Under the pieces are notes generated by a model that made no database searches, was not told the DNA's origin, and worked only from the letters and a program-made list of their open reading frames with translations. A stretch of 64,000 nt of DNA from Puffinus mauretanicus (lineage: Eukaryota > Chordata > Aves > Procellariiformes > Procellariidae): NCBI GenBank assembly GCA_023333565.1, contig JAJKFH010000227.1:868001-932000 (forward strand). Reading direction: 5' to 3'. The position numbers and the translations under genes are program-made. Shown one piece after another: positions 1 to 13,300 of this stretch. Each line of letters begins with the position of its first letter. The stretch's first letter is position 1.

Positions 1-1321
1 CTGTTGATTAATCAGGTACGTAGGGGACCAATGGGTAGACTATTCTTTTTTAATTTTCTTTTTTACTTTGTATTTTCTTAAGCCCTTTGAATTGGAGAAA
101 AACAAGAATTACAAGTTTTATCATAAACTGTTGACTGTAGACTTTTAGAGTAACTTTTTTAGCTCTAACTATAAAATTATATTGAATCTGTGTTCACTGT
201 TAATATGGATAATAGGTTCTTAACAGCTTGGAGCCTCTTTCTGACCCATTGATTCTCACTTTTGACCTGGAAAGTTGATGTATTAAGATGTATTATGGTT
301 TATAAATAGATTTTACAGTATGTGTTCTTTTTATGCACTTTTTTATAATGGAATTTTAGGAATATTTTTCTTGCCACTTCTGATGCACTGTTGTCTACAG
401 TGCTTTAAGAAGACAATATGTAAGTATATGTAGCTTTAGAGAACTTCGGTGGAGAAGTCTTTGATATTTGTTACACCATTGTGATTAATGGTTAGAATAG
501 CATTATAAAACTGCACTATACTCTCAAAGTTTTATCTCCCACTGCAGAAACAGTTCAGCTGTTCTCCAGGGAGCTGCTGGACTGCAGTGTACCAATGGCT
601 ACCAGTTCATGCAGGCACAGGAGAAGGCTTTCAGCTGCTGGGGGAGTTTGGGGGCTGGCGAGGGGGGATTAGAAATTGCCCACCTCTGGTTACACAATAG
701 CAGGGGTTTTATCAACCACAGAGTCCATAAAATGGTGCCAGTGTTTTATATCAGACATATTTACAATCCAGATAGAAACTATATGCTGTGGTTACATTAT
801 GCTTGGGCTGATGATAAAAAATTGTTGGTTTTGTTATAGGTGGTTAAGAAAACACCTTAGCTGAAACATTTCAAGGGCTGAACCAGGTTGAGAGTCAAAA
901 GGTTTAGGTATGACTGTTGTCTGTGCAAAACTTTGTTTCATCCTTTCACAGGTAATTTGGTCTACCTTCGGTTTTTGTCTAAAAAGAGGTTATGTTCCTC
1001 ATTTTAAAATCGTAGTGAGTTACTGTTGATGAAGGAAGATCCTGATGCTGTGAGGTGAATTGCTTGAGAAGTTGATGAGCCTATGGTGTGTAACCAAGAT
1101 AATCTTTATCTTTCAGTAATTGTGGTAATCTGCAAGGACACTTGAAGCTACAGTGTGGGATTTGATAAATATAGAAGCATGAGTTCAAGACATACTCTCA
1201 GAAAATCAAACCTTAATAATGGTGTTATTTTTAAAGGATTCAGATGTTTCAAATGAAACTGATATCAAATGTAAATATAGTTGCTTTGTCCTTAAATAAG
1301 TTTCATTTCTTTTTTGTACAG
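1..1321 (+). other. USP10: USP10 intron 2 (3' part)
   Basis: Non-coding intron sequence leading into exon 3. It ends in a strong acceptor with a T-rich tract (tttcatttcttttttgtacag). The N-terminal exon encoding the G3BP-binding segment was looked for and is not here. Short open frames at 609-864 have no splice or homology support. Confidence 0.8.
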
Positions 1322-1382
1322 CTCCCCCCATACAATGAAACAGTTTCATGTGGTATTAAGTCCACGGGTAAGTTTCACGATG
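1322..1382 (+). CDS. USP10: USP10 exon 3
   Basis: Encodes [20 protein letters not shown] plus the first base of a Gly codon, matching human LPPYSGTVLCGTQAVDKLPD. The donor at 1383 (G|GTAAGA) is chosen because it restores the full alignment with the conserved KxxDG. A stronger in-frame donor G|GTAAGT lies 15 bases upstream at 1368 and would delete five codons; see findings. It starts in phase 0 and ends in phase 1. Confidence 0.9.
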
Positions 1383-4300
1383 GTAAGAAATCAACATCCT
1401 TTTGTTTTTAAACTTAAATGTTGTGACACTTTCCTTAGATTTACTACAGCCTCTCTTTAAATTTAATCTTAGAACTCGTTCAGCAGTTATATGTGCATAT
1501 ATTTGGCAGGTTGGTTTTTTAAACACCTTTATTGAATGAGATCCTTGAGAGTATTTGAAAATACTGCATTGAACTTCAGCTAATTAGGGTGGACATGCTT
1601 ACTCCTCGATTATGCTACCGCACAATCTTAATGTCTTGCTGAAATATTGTAGGATGTAGCTGTAAAAATGTGTGGGGCTGAAGCTTGCTAGAGGACTTGT
1701 ACTGAAGAACTAAGTAACTAGTGGGGCATTCAGCTGGCCCTCCTGTAAGAGCCGCAATATGAGTATTTTCTGGTAGTTGCAACCTGAAGACAGCTCTGCA
1801 AGCAGTGCTCTGTTCCGCGTTCCCTTTGACTCTTGTTCCTCTCTGGCTCAGCTGTTTTTTTTGGACAACCCCCCCCCCCTTTTTTTTTTGTGAAAATATC
1901 ACTCTTGATGTAAAAATGCATTACAGAGTTCCCATTTTAAAGCTGTAACAGTCACATGTCTACTCTGTCTCAACCCATACACCGTACAACCTAGCCTTAC
2001 TTCATAGTTACATAAAGTTGACAGTTAAGTAGGAGTTGCCATGTGAGCATCACTCTATATAGTTTAAACCGAACTTTCTCAGTATTTGAAGCGGCAGGTA
2101 AATTAGTGTTTGTTTTTTTTTCCCTGAACCAGGGGAGAGCAAAGAAGCTGAGACTTACCCAGATGTATATGAGAATGATACAAATTACATCCAGATCTCC
2201 TTCAAAATAATACAAGTGTCTGACTGGACATTTCTCAAAAGTACTTGAGAGGACCAAAATGCACATATTAATGTTTAAGAACACCTGATCATTATGCTTA
2301 GCGACTTTGGCCTTGCATTTAAAGGTAAATAAGATAGCTAGTCATAAAGAAGGACAACAGGTCCCATTTGAAAGCAGATGTGCAATATTTCTGAAAATTC
2401 AGGAGCTTTATTTAGTACAAGACCAGTTTTAGGACCCTGAGTGGTTTTAAGTAGGAGTTTGAAATGTTCATTAAAAAGACCATATGATACGAATTGTCTG
2501 TTGTTGATGACAGGGGCGTCCAGTCATATATTGCTTTGTCTAACTATGGATTTAAGTTCTGTTGCTTAAGACTGAGATTTTAATGTTCACAAGCCATACA
2601 GAAAGTTGGTTTGTACAAATGTTTTTCAGATCATTCCTAGACCCTGAGAGAGCCCCTCCCAGCCCTGAGATTAGGTAATGACAGCAATTAGGTTTTGCCT
2701 GAAAAATGTCTTTAACAAGCTTGCACTGTACTGTGCATGCATATTATCACTGTGATGGCTGCATAAGAAACTGTGGAAACTAAAATGGAATGCTATGCTT
2801 ATGCAGAATATTTATAATTATAATGAGATGACATACACTGATCATATTGTCACCCCCCTGTAGTCTAATTTTTTTCCTATACTTATCTTCAGTATTTAAC
2901 TTTATTACGGAATTGGAAGATCTGTTAATACTTACTAGGAATAATCAAATCACGGCTGAAGCTCTAATATGCAAAACTCTTTTCAGACTAATTAGTGCTA
3001 TGTATTCACAGCTTTTGTTATTGTACGTAGACTTTGTCCTTGGAGCATCTGTTGATACTTGTTTCAATATGTGTGTCATGTTGTTCATGACAGATATGTC
3101 TGTTGCAGTCCATTCAGGAATAGCACTGTGAACTAGACTGAAACAAAGATGCCCAGAAGCAGAGTGGAAAGTCAAAACAAATAGAAAAAATTACCTGTCA
3201 TTTTTTCAGAGGAACTTGACACAATCTTATGGCAAATGAGCTTCTGCCAGTCATCCCACAGACTAACTATGCAGTAGCTACTGGTATTTATTATTCTAAT
3301 CTTGCTGTAAGGTGTAAAGTTTAATTCCTCAGCTGTAACTTCCTAATTTGTATGTTAAATGCTAGAATATCAGTTAGGCTCTTGGCAGGATTTTAGCCTA
3401 TGATGTTCATGTTGCACCTACAGCTACATTACCATTGTGCCATAATTGTAAGGGATATGTTTTGGTTTTGCTCCCCACTTGCCCTGAGTTGGCTCTTGTG
3501 ATTGTCTAGTGTACAGTACGCTGATGAGTTCACCAAAACAGAAAAAAAAATACTGGCTTGGATTATTTTTTTTGCTAGGTTAGCTTTCAGTGACACAAGT
3601 GCTGGAAGCTTGCTGGAGTAGAGGAGCAGAACAGGAGTGCGGAACTGAGAACTCTCACTTTTGGCTGTGGTAGTCTTAACTCGCCCACAAAGGGAAGCCA
3701 CATTCGTTGTTTTGAAGCAATTATTATTTTTTTAACTGGGATTTTGGAAAAGAAACAAAAGTCCCAGATTTTTTTGAATTGGTAGGGATTTGAAATATGC
3801 CCAATAATTCATTCTTATCGTGGTTAGGGGAATATTAGGTGTTACCAGTTGTTGCTTGTGCTTTTTACTGTTAAAACCAGTAACGAGCTAGCTCTTGGTT
3901 CATGCTTGAACTAACAAGTTGCTGCATAAGTAGATGCACTAATGAGGAATAGTTTTGTTGTGAATTTGTGTCCCATATCCCTTAAAACCCATGCCCTGCA
4001 TTTGCAAGCACATGAAGCTGTGGCTGGTTTCGAGCGGCGTGAGTCCTGACGGGTCAGCCGGCGTATGGCACTGATAGCCAGCTAGGGTTGCTGCTAAGCA
4101 GTTAGGTGATGCCCTTCCCTCTTAGGTGGGTATCAGGCAGCAGCTTTCCACCTCCCTGCCTCTAGGCTGCTGATTTTTTTTAAAAGAAACTTAAGCCCTC
4201 TTTCCTGGTTGGCGATAGCTAGTCAGCGATGGCAGAAGTAGTTGCTGAATGGTGGATTGACAGGCATGGTGTTATAAAATGGTTTCTCATGGGTGTAGGG

Positions 4301-7300
4301 GAGAGGTGAAGGAAATTTGAAATTCAAGCTCTTGCTAACATGATTGAGAGAAATCAGATGTGTATGGAGAGGTTTTTTCTCTCCCCCCCCCCCTTTTTTT
4401 TTTTAGTTTCCTTTAGTCTGACTGGCAGCAAGATTGACATTGATATGTGAAATGTGTTTACTTCTCATTTAGTTAGAGTTAATAGATCAAAGCAGAAAAG
4501 CAATTAGTGTCTGTATTATATATCTTTGTTCATTAATTCATAATATGTTGGTATTGCATGTGTAAGTCAGACCTCAACACACATTGAATGTTTGTTAACG
4601 CTTCATTTGATATTAAAAAATATGTACCCTGTAAATTCTTGTTTCTTTCACATTTGTTTTTAAAGCTAAAATTTTCATCAGCAGACTTTTCTATAAAATA
4701 TTTGGACAGTTTCAAAACAGTTATGTTGACAGTTATGTATCAAAACATTCTCCACTAGACTCTGTGCTCCCATAGGATTATTTCCTTAAGTGTGTGAATA
4801 ACATTTTTTCCTTAGGAACTGTTACTTGCTTTTTGTTGTGTTTAAGCAAAAAAACCAACCAACCAAAAAAAACCAAAAAACCCAAAACCAAAAAAACCCA
4901 ACCAACCAAACAAAACCCACCACACCTCATTTTTAATGAGTGTGTGTAGTATACTTGAAAATATGCATTTGTTGACGTGTCATACATAATGTAAGTTGCA
5001 CAAAATCTTTAAAGTTTAGTGGTGTATCCACTTATATTCCTTTGGAAATAGTATCTAGTGTTTTTTGGTTCTCTAGTAACAGTCTTAAAAATTTAAAATG
5101 TGTTTTTTAGCCCCCCATCTTTGAGAAAACAGAAAATATTAAAATTAATGTCTTTGAAACAGTAACATACATATCATAGAAAGACCTACAAAACTTTAAG
5201 TACTAAAATGTGAGCTTAGCTTTAACATTCGTTAAATGTTAAAGACTCAGAGACTCAGTTTCATTAATATCATCTCTTTATTTGATAGTTATGGAAGTAG
5301 TTGTAACTGAAGTAGTCAGTGTTACTGGTTAGAACGCATGCATTATAAAACTAATTAAGTTCCATGAAATTGCAGTACTTTGTGACTGACAATATTTTAT
5401 GATACTGCAGCCTGCCATGAGAAGTATTTCTTAGAGTTTTTTTAAAGAGCATGTCAAGGTCCCAGGGTAAATAAATAAATAAAACCCAACAAAAACCAAA
5501 CCAAAAAACCCAAATCCAATCCTGTTCACAAATTTTTCAGTACTGCTTGTATGTACAAGTTGAACACTGACTTATGTTGAGGCGTATCTGTTGTATTTCT
5601 TGTCATAAAATCATATAATCATATATATCATATTCTCATATAGTAATAAATTCAACTGTGATAAAATTAAATAAGATACTGATGAGCGTAGAGTTTCAAA
5701 AGCTGTAATTCTGGTGTTTCCATACAATTAAGAAAATATTTTTTCAGTTATTAAGGATTATGATAAATCTTTACACACCAGGAAAACCAAACCAAACAAA
5801 CCCCCCAAAAAAACAAATTCCACGTGTGGAAATTATTTTTAAAAGTTAAACAGATAAAGGCTTGGATTTTGTAATTGTCAGTGGAAAAGACTGGCTTTAG
5901 AATTGTGGAGTTAAATATTGCACCGTATTTTATATGCAATTATCCAGTAATTAACTTAATGCAGAATATTGCTAAAGTCATTGGGCTTTAATAGTTTTTC
6001 TTAATAGGTGAATTTAATAGGTGTTATTTGCAGGAACTGTGCAGTGATTTGGAAAATTACATACTCTGTTTAAGAAAACCTGAATCATACCTTGTTGTCT
6101 TTAGGAAAATGATGTTTTGAAATGGTCTTCAGAATTGAGGTAGAGAATAAGAATTATTTTAGTTTGAGGGAATGTAGTTTGTTTTCTGAGTTGCAGGAAA
6201 ATATGGGGTTTTTTTCATGATTTTTGTAGCTTTTTGATTAGATGTCATTCACTAACTCAAGTTTGCTTTCTCTTGTCCAGGGGAAGAGTATCAGAGAATT
6301 GAATTTGGTGTTAATGAAGTTATTGAGACACAGTCATCTGTACTAAATAACACCGACTACAGTATTTCAAGTACTCTGAATCCTCAGGCTCCAGAATTCA
6401 TTCTCAGTTGTGCACCTGCTCAGAAAACCCCTGATGACAGTCTCAGTGAAACAAACTACAATTCCATTGACTGCCAGTTCACTGATCCAACCCTCGCTTT
6501 GGACAGCGGTTCTAACGCTGAAAACGATGGCTTGTCTGGAGGCCTTGGACAAAGGGAGCGTAAAAAGAAGAAAAAAAGACCGCCTGGATACTACAGTTAC
6601 TTGGAAGATGTCAGTGACGGCATTGCTCCCACAGAAGCTCTTGTAAATGGCCATGCAAATTCATCGGGACTAAACAGTATAAGCACGGAGGATACGGAAC
6701 TGACGGGAGACATACCCTCCCTGGCCACACCAAGGACTTGCAACAGCCCGGACAATTCTGTGGACTTCGTTAATGAAGCTGTCTCTGATGATTCTGTTTC
6801 TAGCGCACTAGACAATACCAGGACTGCAGGGCAGCCTGAGGTATGCTGTGTTACTAATTCTGAACAGTTTTGCATCCCCTCAGAGACTGGCAGAGGTAGC
6901 CCCTTAAGGACAGCTGTTGTACAGTCTTATGCTGGTACTGATACTACTGAGAATCTTGGCGTTACTAATGGACAAACACTTGAATCCTCTGGTGAGGACA
7001 CAGCTGCCAATGGGGTAGAATTGCACACTGTGGAAAGCACTGACTCAGATCAAGCTAAGCCTGAGGAAGCTTCACCTACTACTGAGGCAACAGTCCCGGT
7101 TGCAGGATCAGTCCCTGTTAATCAGCCTGCAAAATCGTGGGCTAGTCTTTTTCACAATTCCAAGCCCTCTGCTTCCACATCTGTGGTCTATGTTGAGACT
7201 AAGTATACCCCTCCTGCCACATCTACTCTGGTCCCTGAAAAACAGGTTGAAGTCAAAGAGGGACCTGTTCCAGTTTCAGAGGATCCTGTAGCCATAAAGA

Positions 7301-10300
7301 TTGCAGGTATAGTTAATACACACGAGTGGATGTTACTCTGGAAGGGTATTAACTCGGCTTGTAAACAGGAGCATGCAATATTGATAGAGAAGATTCCTCT
7401 GTTAATGTTCTTAATAAGATGACTGTTCAAACACTGCAATGAAAGATGTAATTTAAATAAGCTAGTTTTGTATCCCCCTGCGTAAACATTCCAATGAGAC
7501 ATTACCATGTCATTATCCCAGATGCGGTAAAACTATTGCTGCTAATATAAACAATATGTTTAAGTGATCTCTGATTTTAAATAGGCTGGTTGCATTCAGC
7601 TGTATGTGATACTGTAGTAGGGAGAATACATTAGAAAAGTTTGTTCTGAAAATGGTGTTATATTATCCAGTATTTATAATCTTGTAATGCATTCCATTAC
7701 GAGAAGAGTATTAATATATTTATGCCAAAGTAGCTGAAATTCCTGGACACCTACAGTAGCTTAAGTGTATGGTCTAAATAGACCCTGCTTCAGAAATCCT
7801 AATTCCGGAAATAGTTTTTATACTTACTGATTTGCCTTTTGAGAGGTCTGTCTTTCAAATTTTGAAGAATTATCCTGAACCACTATAAACAATATTTTAT
7901 TCAGAAACAATGCTAGCTATTGCCTGTTCAAGAATAACCATAAGAAACTGTCCAGAGAGTACATCAGGAAAGACAATGTGTGATATAAAGGCTTTGACCG
8001 TTGGTCCTGTCATATTTGTGGTTCTAATGAGAAATGCTAGAATGTGCATGGGATTGTTTTTGCAGATTCAGTCAGAAAATATGAAGACAAATACCCAGTT
8101 GGTTGCATTTTATGTCATTGACTTACGAGTGTTGGAACAAAAATAATTATTTTAAATCTGTGAAATAGTCTGTATGTAAAAAGGCTTGTGCAAAATCCTG
8201 CTATTTATGCTACAAGCTAATTTACAAGTACAATGGCGTTTCGTGTGTGACAGCTTCAAGTCAAAGTTTTCTGTTCTAACCAGAAGCTGACCTGGAGATT
8301 TTTATTCAGAATACCCAGAAGTATAGGCCAGCCTCTCACCGCCTCCTTAATAACGGTTTCATTACTTAAAATTGTCTGTTGAGAGGAAAGCTGTCAGAAT
8401 AATTTATATTTCTCTGTATTTTTGACTTAGGTGTCACAAATGCAGTTGATCATATTAAAAAAATGTGTATAAGCAGGTGATTATGGTTTGTATGAACCCA
8501 TACATGTGGAGTGTGTTGTACTCTTAAAGTCTTAAGCTATCATTTGGTAATGAATTTTAACTTAAAACTATTTTGTGACAACCGTAAAGCTACAACTGCT
8601 TGCCATGGATGAAAAAGATTTTTTTATCTTGTCCAAGTTGCTTCAGCTTTAAGGTAACTTTCTAGACTTTTACTGTTTCTGTACTATTTTTTGCCACCAG
8701 GTGGGAGCAGAGCTTTTTATTTTGTCTTTAATGTATTAAAATAGCAACATAATTTTTATACAGTTTTCTTCTGCACCTTCACTATTAGCTAGCTGTTTTT
8801 GCAGAGGAATAATCTGAGTATAGATCCTTTTCCAGTGAAAAGGAATTCATCTTCTCATTGCAGCTGATTTAGGTAGGAGTTATATTGCTGCAATTCCTGT
8901 AATTCAGATGCCACTGATTTTGGTATGAAAAGTTTACTTGAAGATCTGGATGCCATGATATCAGTGCTTTGGTCTGTGGAAAAAGGCGACTTTCTTCATT
9001 AGCTGTTCTTTTTTTGATGTTCTCTGTCCTGCTTGGGAAATAGGTACATTAGTGCTTTGTTCATACACCCACACTCAAAAATATGTTACGTGAGTTTCAA
9101 TTTATGATTTCCAGACAGATCATTTGCTCCGTTCCGTACATATTTAATGTCAAATCTTATGCCTAGGTTAACATAATTGTATAAGGGTATGTAGTAATCC
9201 TGTATGTTTTTCATAGTTAGCTGCTGATTGTGTTCCTTGTTTTCTTTGTGGCTGAGTTGAGATCCTGTTGTTTGTTTGCTGGGAATTCACCAGTTTCAAC
9301 TCATGCCAATGGGAATGAATTTTTGATCAGAAATGCCATAGAGTGCTAAACGCAGGTAAAATCTAGACCTAAAGTATCTCGAGTTTAGCAAGCAAAATTA
9401 GAAAATCTTCTGAATTAATGTTGGAACTCTGAGGCCCTTCTGTACAGTTTTTATTTAGAACATGTGCTCAGGACACAAGAAGGTAAGTTACTTTTCCGGG
9501 GACAAATTGCTGGTTTGTGCCTTAATTTCACCAGTTATTGGTGGTGGTTAATGGTTCCCAGGCACCTTGAAGATAGCTTAATGCTACTTCGTTCAACCTG
9601 CAAAGGTCTATGGTTTCTTAGTCCTCAAATGTAAACGAAAGCTACGCAAGATAAGGAGATGAAAATCGGGACTAGAAAATAAATAAAACAGACAAACAAA
9701 TTTCATGTTAATCTTGCTGAGAAAAAAATACTGAAGGGTTAATTTTAGCAAGTGGCTAAGGTGTGCGGTGAGACGCTTTACTGGCAACACTAGTGAACAA
9801 GTTAAAGGGACTTCTGAAGCAGACTGAACCATTGATGTTTATTTGGCAACACACCAGGCAGATAACATGAGAATGGTAGAGAAGTACAGGTACGGCACTT
9901 GCATATTTACAAGGGGACAACCGTACTGATTACACACCTTAGCCTAACTTAGATGCTCGGACAGACATTTTAAGGATTTGTTTTTAAGGGATAGTAAGGT
10001 TATAAATGGTCCATATTTGTAAAAAATATGACTCTCCCTCAGGCTTCACTTGCTGAGTTTCAGAGTTACTACCCTCTGATGCATAACCTGATGACCGTTA
10101 ATAATGCCTTATATGATGTTCTAAGTAAGCTAGGGAAATAAGTGATTGGAAAACTAGCTGTTCTCTGATCAGTCTTTTAACTGTTCCTGGTAACTTCAGG
10201 AAAAATGTCAATGGGAGAATCTAAAAAGATTTTCTGAATCATGTTTTCTTGCAGTGTTTTCATTGTGGATGATGGAATAAACGGTGCACATAAAATTTGT

Positions 10301-13300
10301 TTACAGCAGGCAGAATTTCAGATGAATTGAAGAACACAAACATTTAAGATCGGACTAAATCTGGAATGATTTTAAATTAAAAAGAGGGGAATCCAATAAA
10401 TGCAAGTATGGAAGGATATACCAGAACAGAAGTCAAATGCAAGCATACAGTACAAAGAACAAATGGTTGGTAATAATATTAGAGAATAGAAGGATCTGGA
10501 CGTTCTAGGGAGTTGATAAGTGTCCTTAGTAAAGCTGAAAAAGACTGAGTTTTATTTCCAGTGTGTGTTAATACCAATTTACATGGAAAAGATGGAAGAT
10601 AACTGTGATTCTGTTGTTGCTGTTGAGGACTCGATGAAAATGCCAGTCTTTGGGCATTACTTGTCAAGGAAGATGTTACAGTGCAGCAGCGAAAACAGAA
10701 GTAAGATTTGAAAACCATACTCTTTTGGTAAACATGGAAAATTTGGATTTACTTTGTCTCAGATGAGATTGTTGACGTGATCGTGGATGTAACTTCAAAT
10801 ATGTAAACCAAATTCATAAAGAAGATGGCGATTCGCTGCTCTCCCAAGGTTGTAGTGAACAAGAGAAGAATTACTTAGTTTAATTTGTAACAAAGGTGTT
10901 TCAATGTTACATATTAGAATTTTTTTTAGTGATAAAGCTAGGTAAGCACTAGAGCAACTAGTTGTGGAATGGAGGCATGCAAGGTTTGGGGGTTTTTATA
11001 AAACTTCAGAAACTTGGCCTGTTGTACTATCAAACTGCATTCTTGCAGAAACTGATTTCGTGTAGGGTTATCCAGCAGTGTTGTTGTCCTGGCACTTTTT
11101 ATCGTTGTCCAGATTTGAAGAAAGATCTGGGTGACATATATAATTTTTTCCAAATTATGATCTCAAGCAAGCGATAAATTGCTACCTTGTAACGCGTGTA
11201 TCTTTTCAGCATGGAGACCATATCCACGTGGTTTCTCTTTCGTTAAACTTTGGACTTGCATGGATTAGGGAATTACAGGGTTGTTTTATTGACAGGTATT
11301 TGTAATAACACCACCTGGTGAATGAACTTCAGCAAAATGTGTTCTGTTTACCAACAGAAATTTCTGAACATGATAATATTGTTCTACATATGTTTTCAAG
11401 TCAAGGCCATGTTTCACAATTCATTATCCACCAAAGGGAATGTGAATTCTTTCTGGTTAGTAATGTGTGCTTCATAAGAGGTTTTGAAATTTTAAGAAAG
11501 CTTTCTCATGGTTGTAAGTGTGTTTTTCTTCTGATACTCTTGTAATGTAGTTATTGTGTAAATGTTGGATGTGAGATTAAAATGTGGTATTGAATGTAAT
11601 TGCTCTACACAAAAATAATTCTTTATGTTAAAAGAAACAAAACTCACTGTAATTGCTCTAGACATTGTTTACAAAGCAGTTTTATGACCACAAGAGGATG
11701 CTAAAGGTCCTAATAATATTTTTATTTAGTATGAAACAAAAATGGGGAAAAATACGGTTAATGTAAAAAGTTATTGATAGACATTAAAAAGTAATACTTT
11801 TTTCATTATTTTAATCCTAATTTTCAACAGTGCTAACAAAAAGATTGTATGTGTGCACAACACGTTTCAAACTTTGCTGCGTTAACAATATGTTCTGAAA
11901 TACTTGAGCATTAATAATTTAATAACAAATATATTTCAACACTCGCAGAAGGGTTTTCATCTGCATCTGTGCTAGGTGCTAACGTCTTCCCTTTTACATC
12001 TTTATGCTATCTGTCCTTTCAGGTGTCAGGTTCTTTATGTAATAGAGGACTGATTTAAATATTTTCTGATTTTTAGCATGTTTTTATTTGGTTAGAACTG
12101 GTGTTGTCAGCAGGAAATAAGATCTTATAGGTAAAGGGATAGTTTGGAAGTAGAAAGGCATGGATTTTGTTTGCAGTTCTGCCACCTCCTCTGCTCAGTC
12201 ATGGCTTTGTGCCTCTACTTTTCCACCTGTGTCATGTTGTCTTGTCTGTTTAGGTGGTCCTTCTAGTGAATAGCTCAAACTCTTTAAGTTTATGCAGCGT
12301 AGCATGTAAGGGCTTTAGAGGTCCTCACATTTATTATAAGAATAAATAAGCCCCTTGGTAGGCAATTGCCATGTGTTTTGCATTTTCCATTCTCTCTTGT
12401 ATACCTCTTGTCCTTATTTTGCAAATTTAAAATATACCAGATCCAATATTTTCCTTAAACAGTATTTATTTAGGTACCTAAATAACAGGTCACTTTTCCT
12501 GCAAAAACTCCCCCTGTTGCTCTCTGTTTCATAACTGAGACAGACTTATTCATGTGCAGTGGTTTCTAATTTTTAAACTTGGGCCATTGCTGAAGTTTTT
12601 GAAAGCAGGAAAACAGTAGGCATTATATTATGTAAGCCTGTTATTTTGTAGATTTTGGAAGTCTTAAAGCAGTAAATAAAACATACTGTTCAGAAGACCA
12701 CGTTAACATCTGTCCTGTTTGCACTAAGATATTTTGTTGTAAGATAGTGTATGTTGAAACTAGTAAACTGAAACTGCTATATCGGCTTCATCTCTCTTCA
12801 AAGCAGAAGAATTTGGGAAATACTTCATGAAATTGGTGGCAAGGGATTACAGCTAATGGGAATTTATATCTATGTATGTATCTGTATAAATAAAAGTATC
12901 TAATTTTAGTAAAACAAAAATAAAAACAAATAGGTCTTCTCAGTTTTGAAATGACAATGGTTAGTTTTTGGACCAGGATCCTCCTGACCCAAATTGCAGG
13001 ATGTCTTCGGTTGAAGAAATATGTCTGATTTGAAATACCAGCAGTGTTTAATAGAGCGAAAATTATTTGCTGAAGTTTCTGGGAATCTGGTTAATTGATT
13101 TGAATTATTTTGTAATGTGTCAACAGATATTTGTTTTGATGGCTAACGTGCATTTTGTTGATGCTAAATTTACTGTTTCTTATTCTGCAGAAATACTGGA
13201 AAATGTAAGACTAATACATAAACCAGTGTCTTTGCAACCGCGAGGGCTGATCAACAAAGGAAACTGGTGCTACATCAATGCTGTATCCTTACCTTGGAAA

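Noticed and set aside
7307..7422. Reading frame of USP10 exon 4 continuing 38 codons into the intron to a stop at 7422
   Set aside because: The protein alignment requires splicing at 7306/7307 (AIKIA|E...). The extension has no similarity to USP10 and is plain intron read-through.
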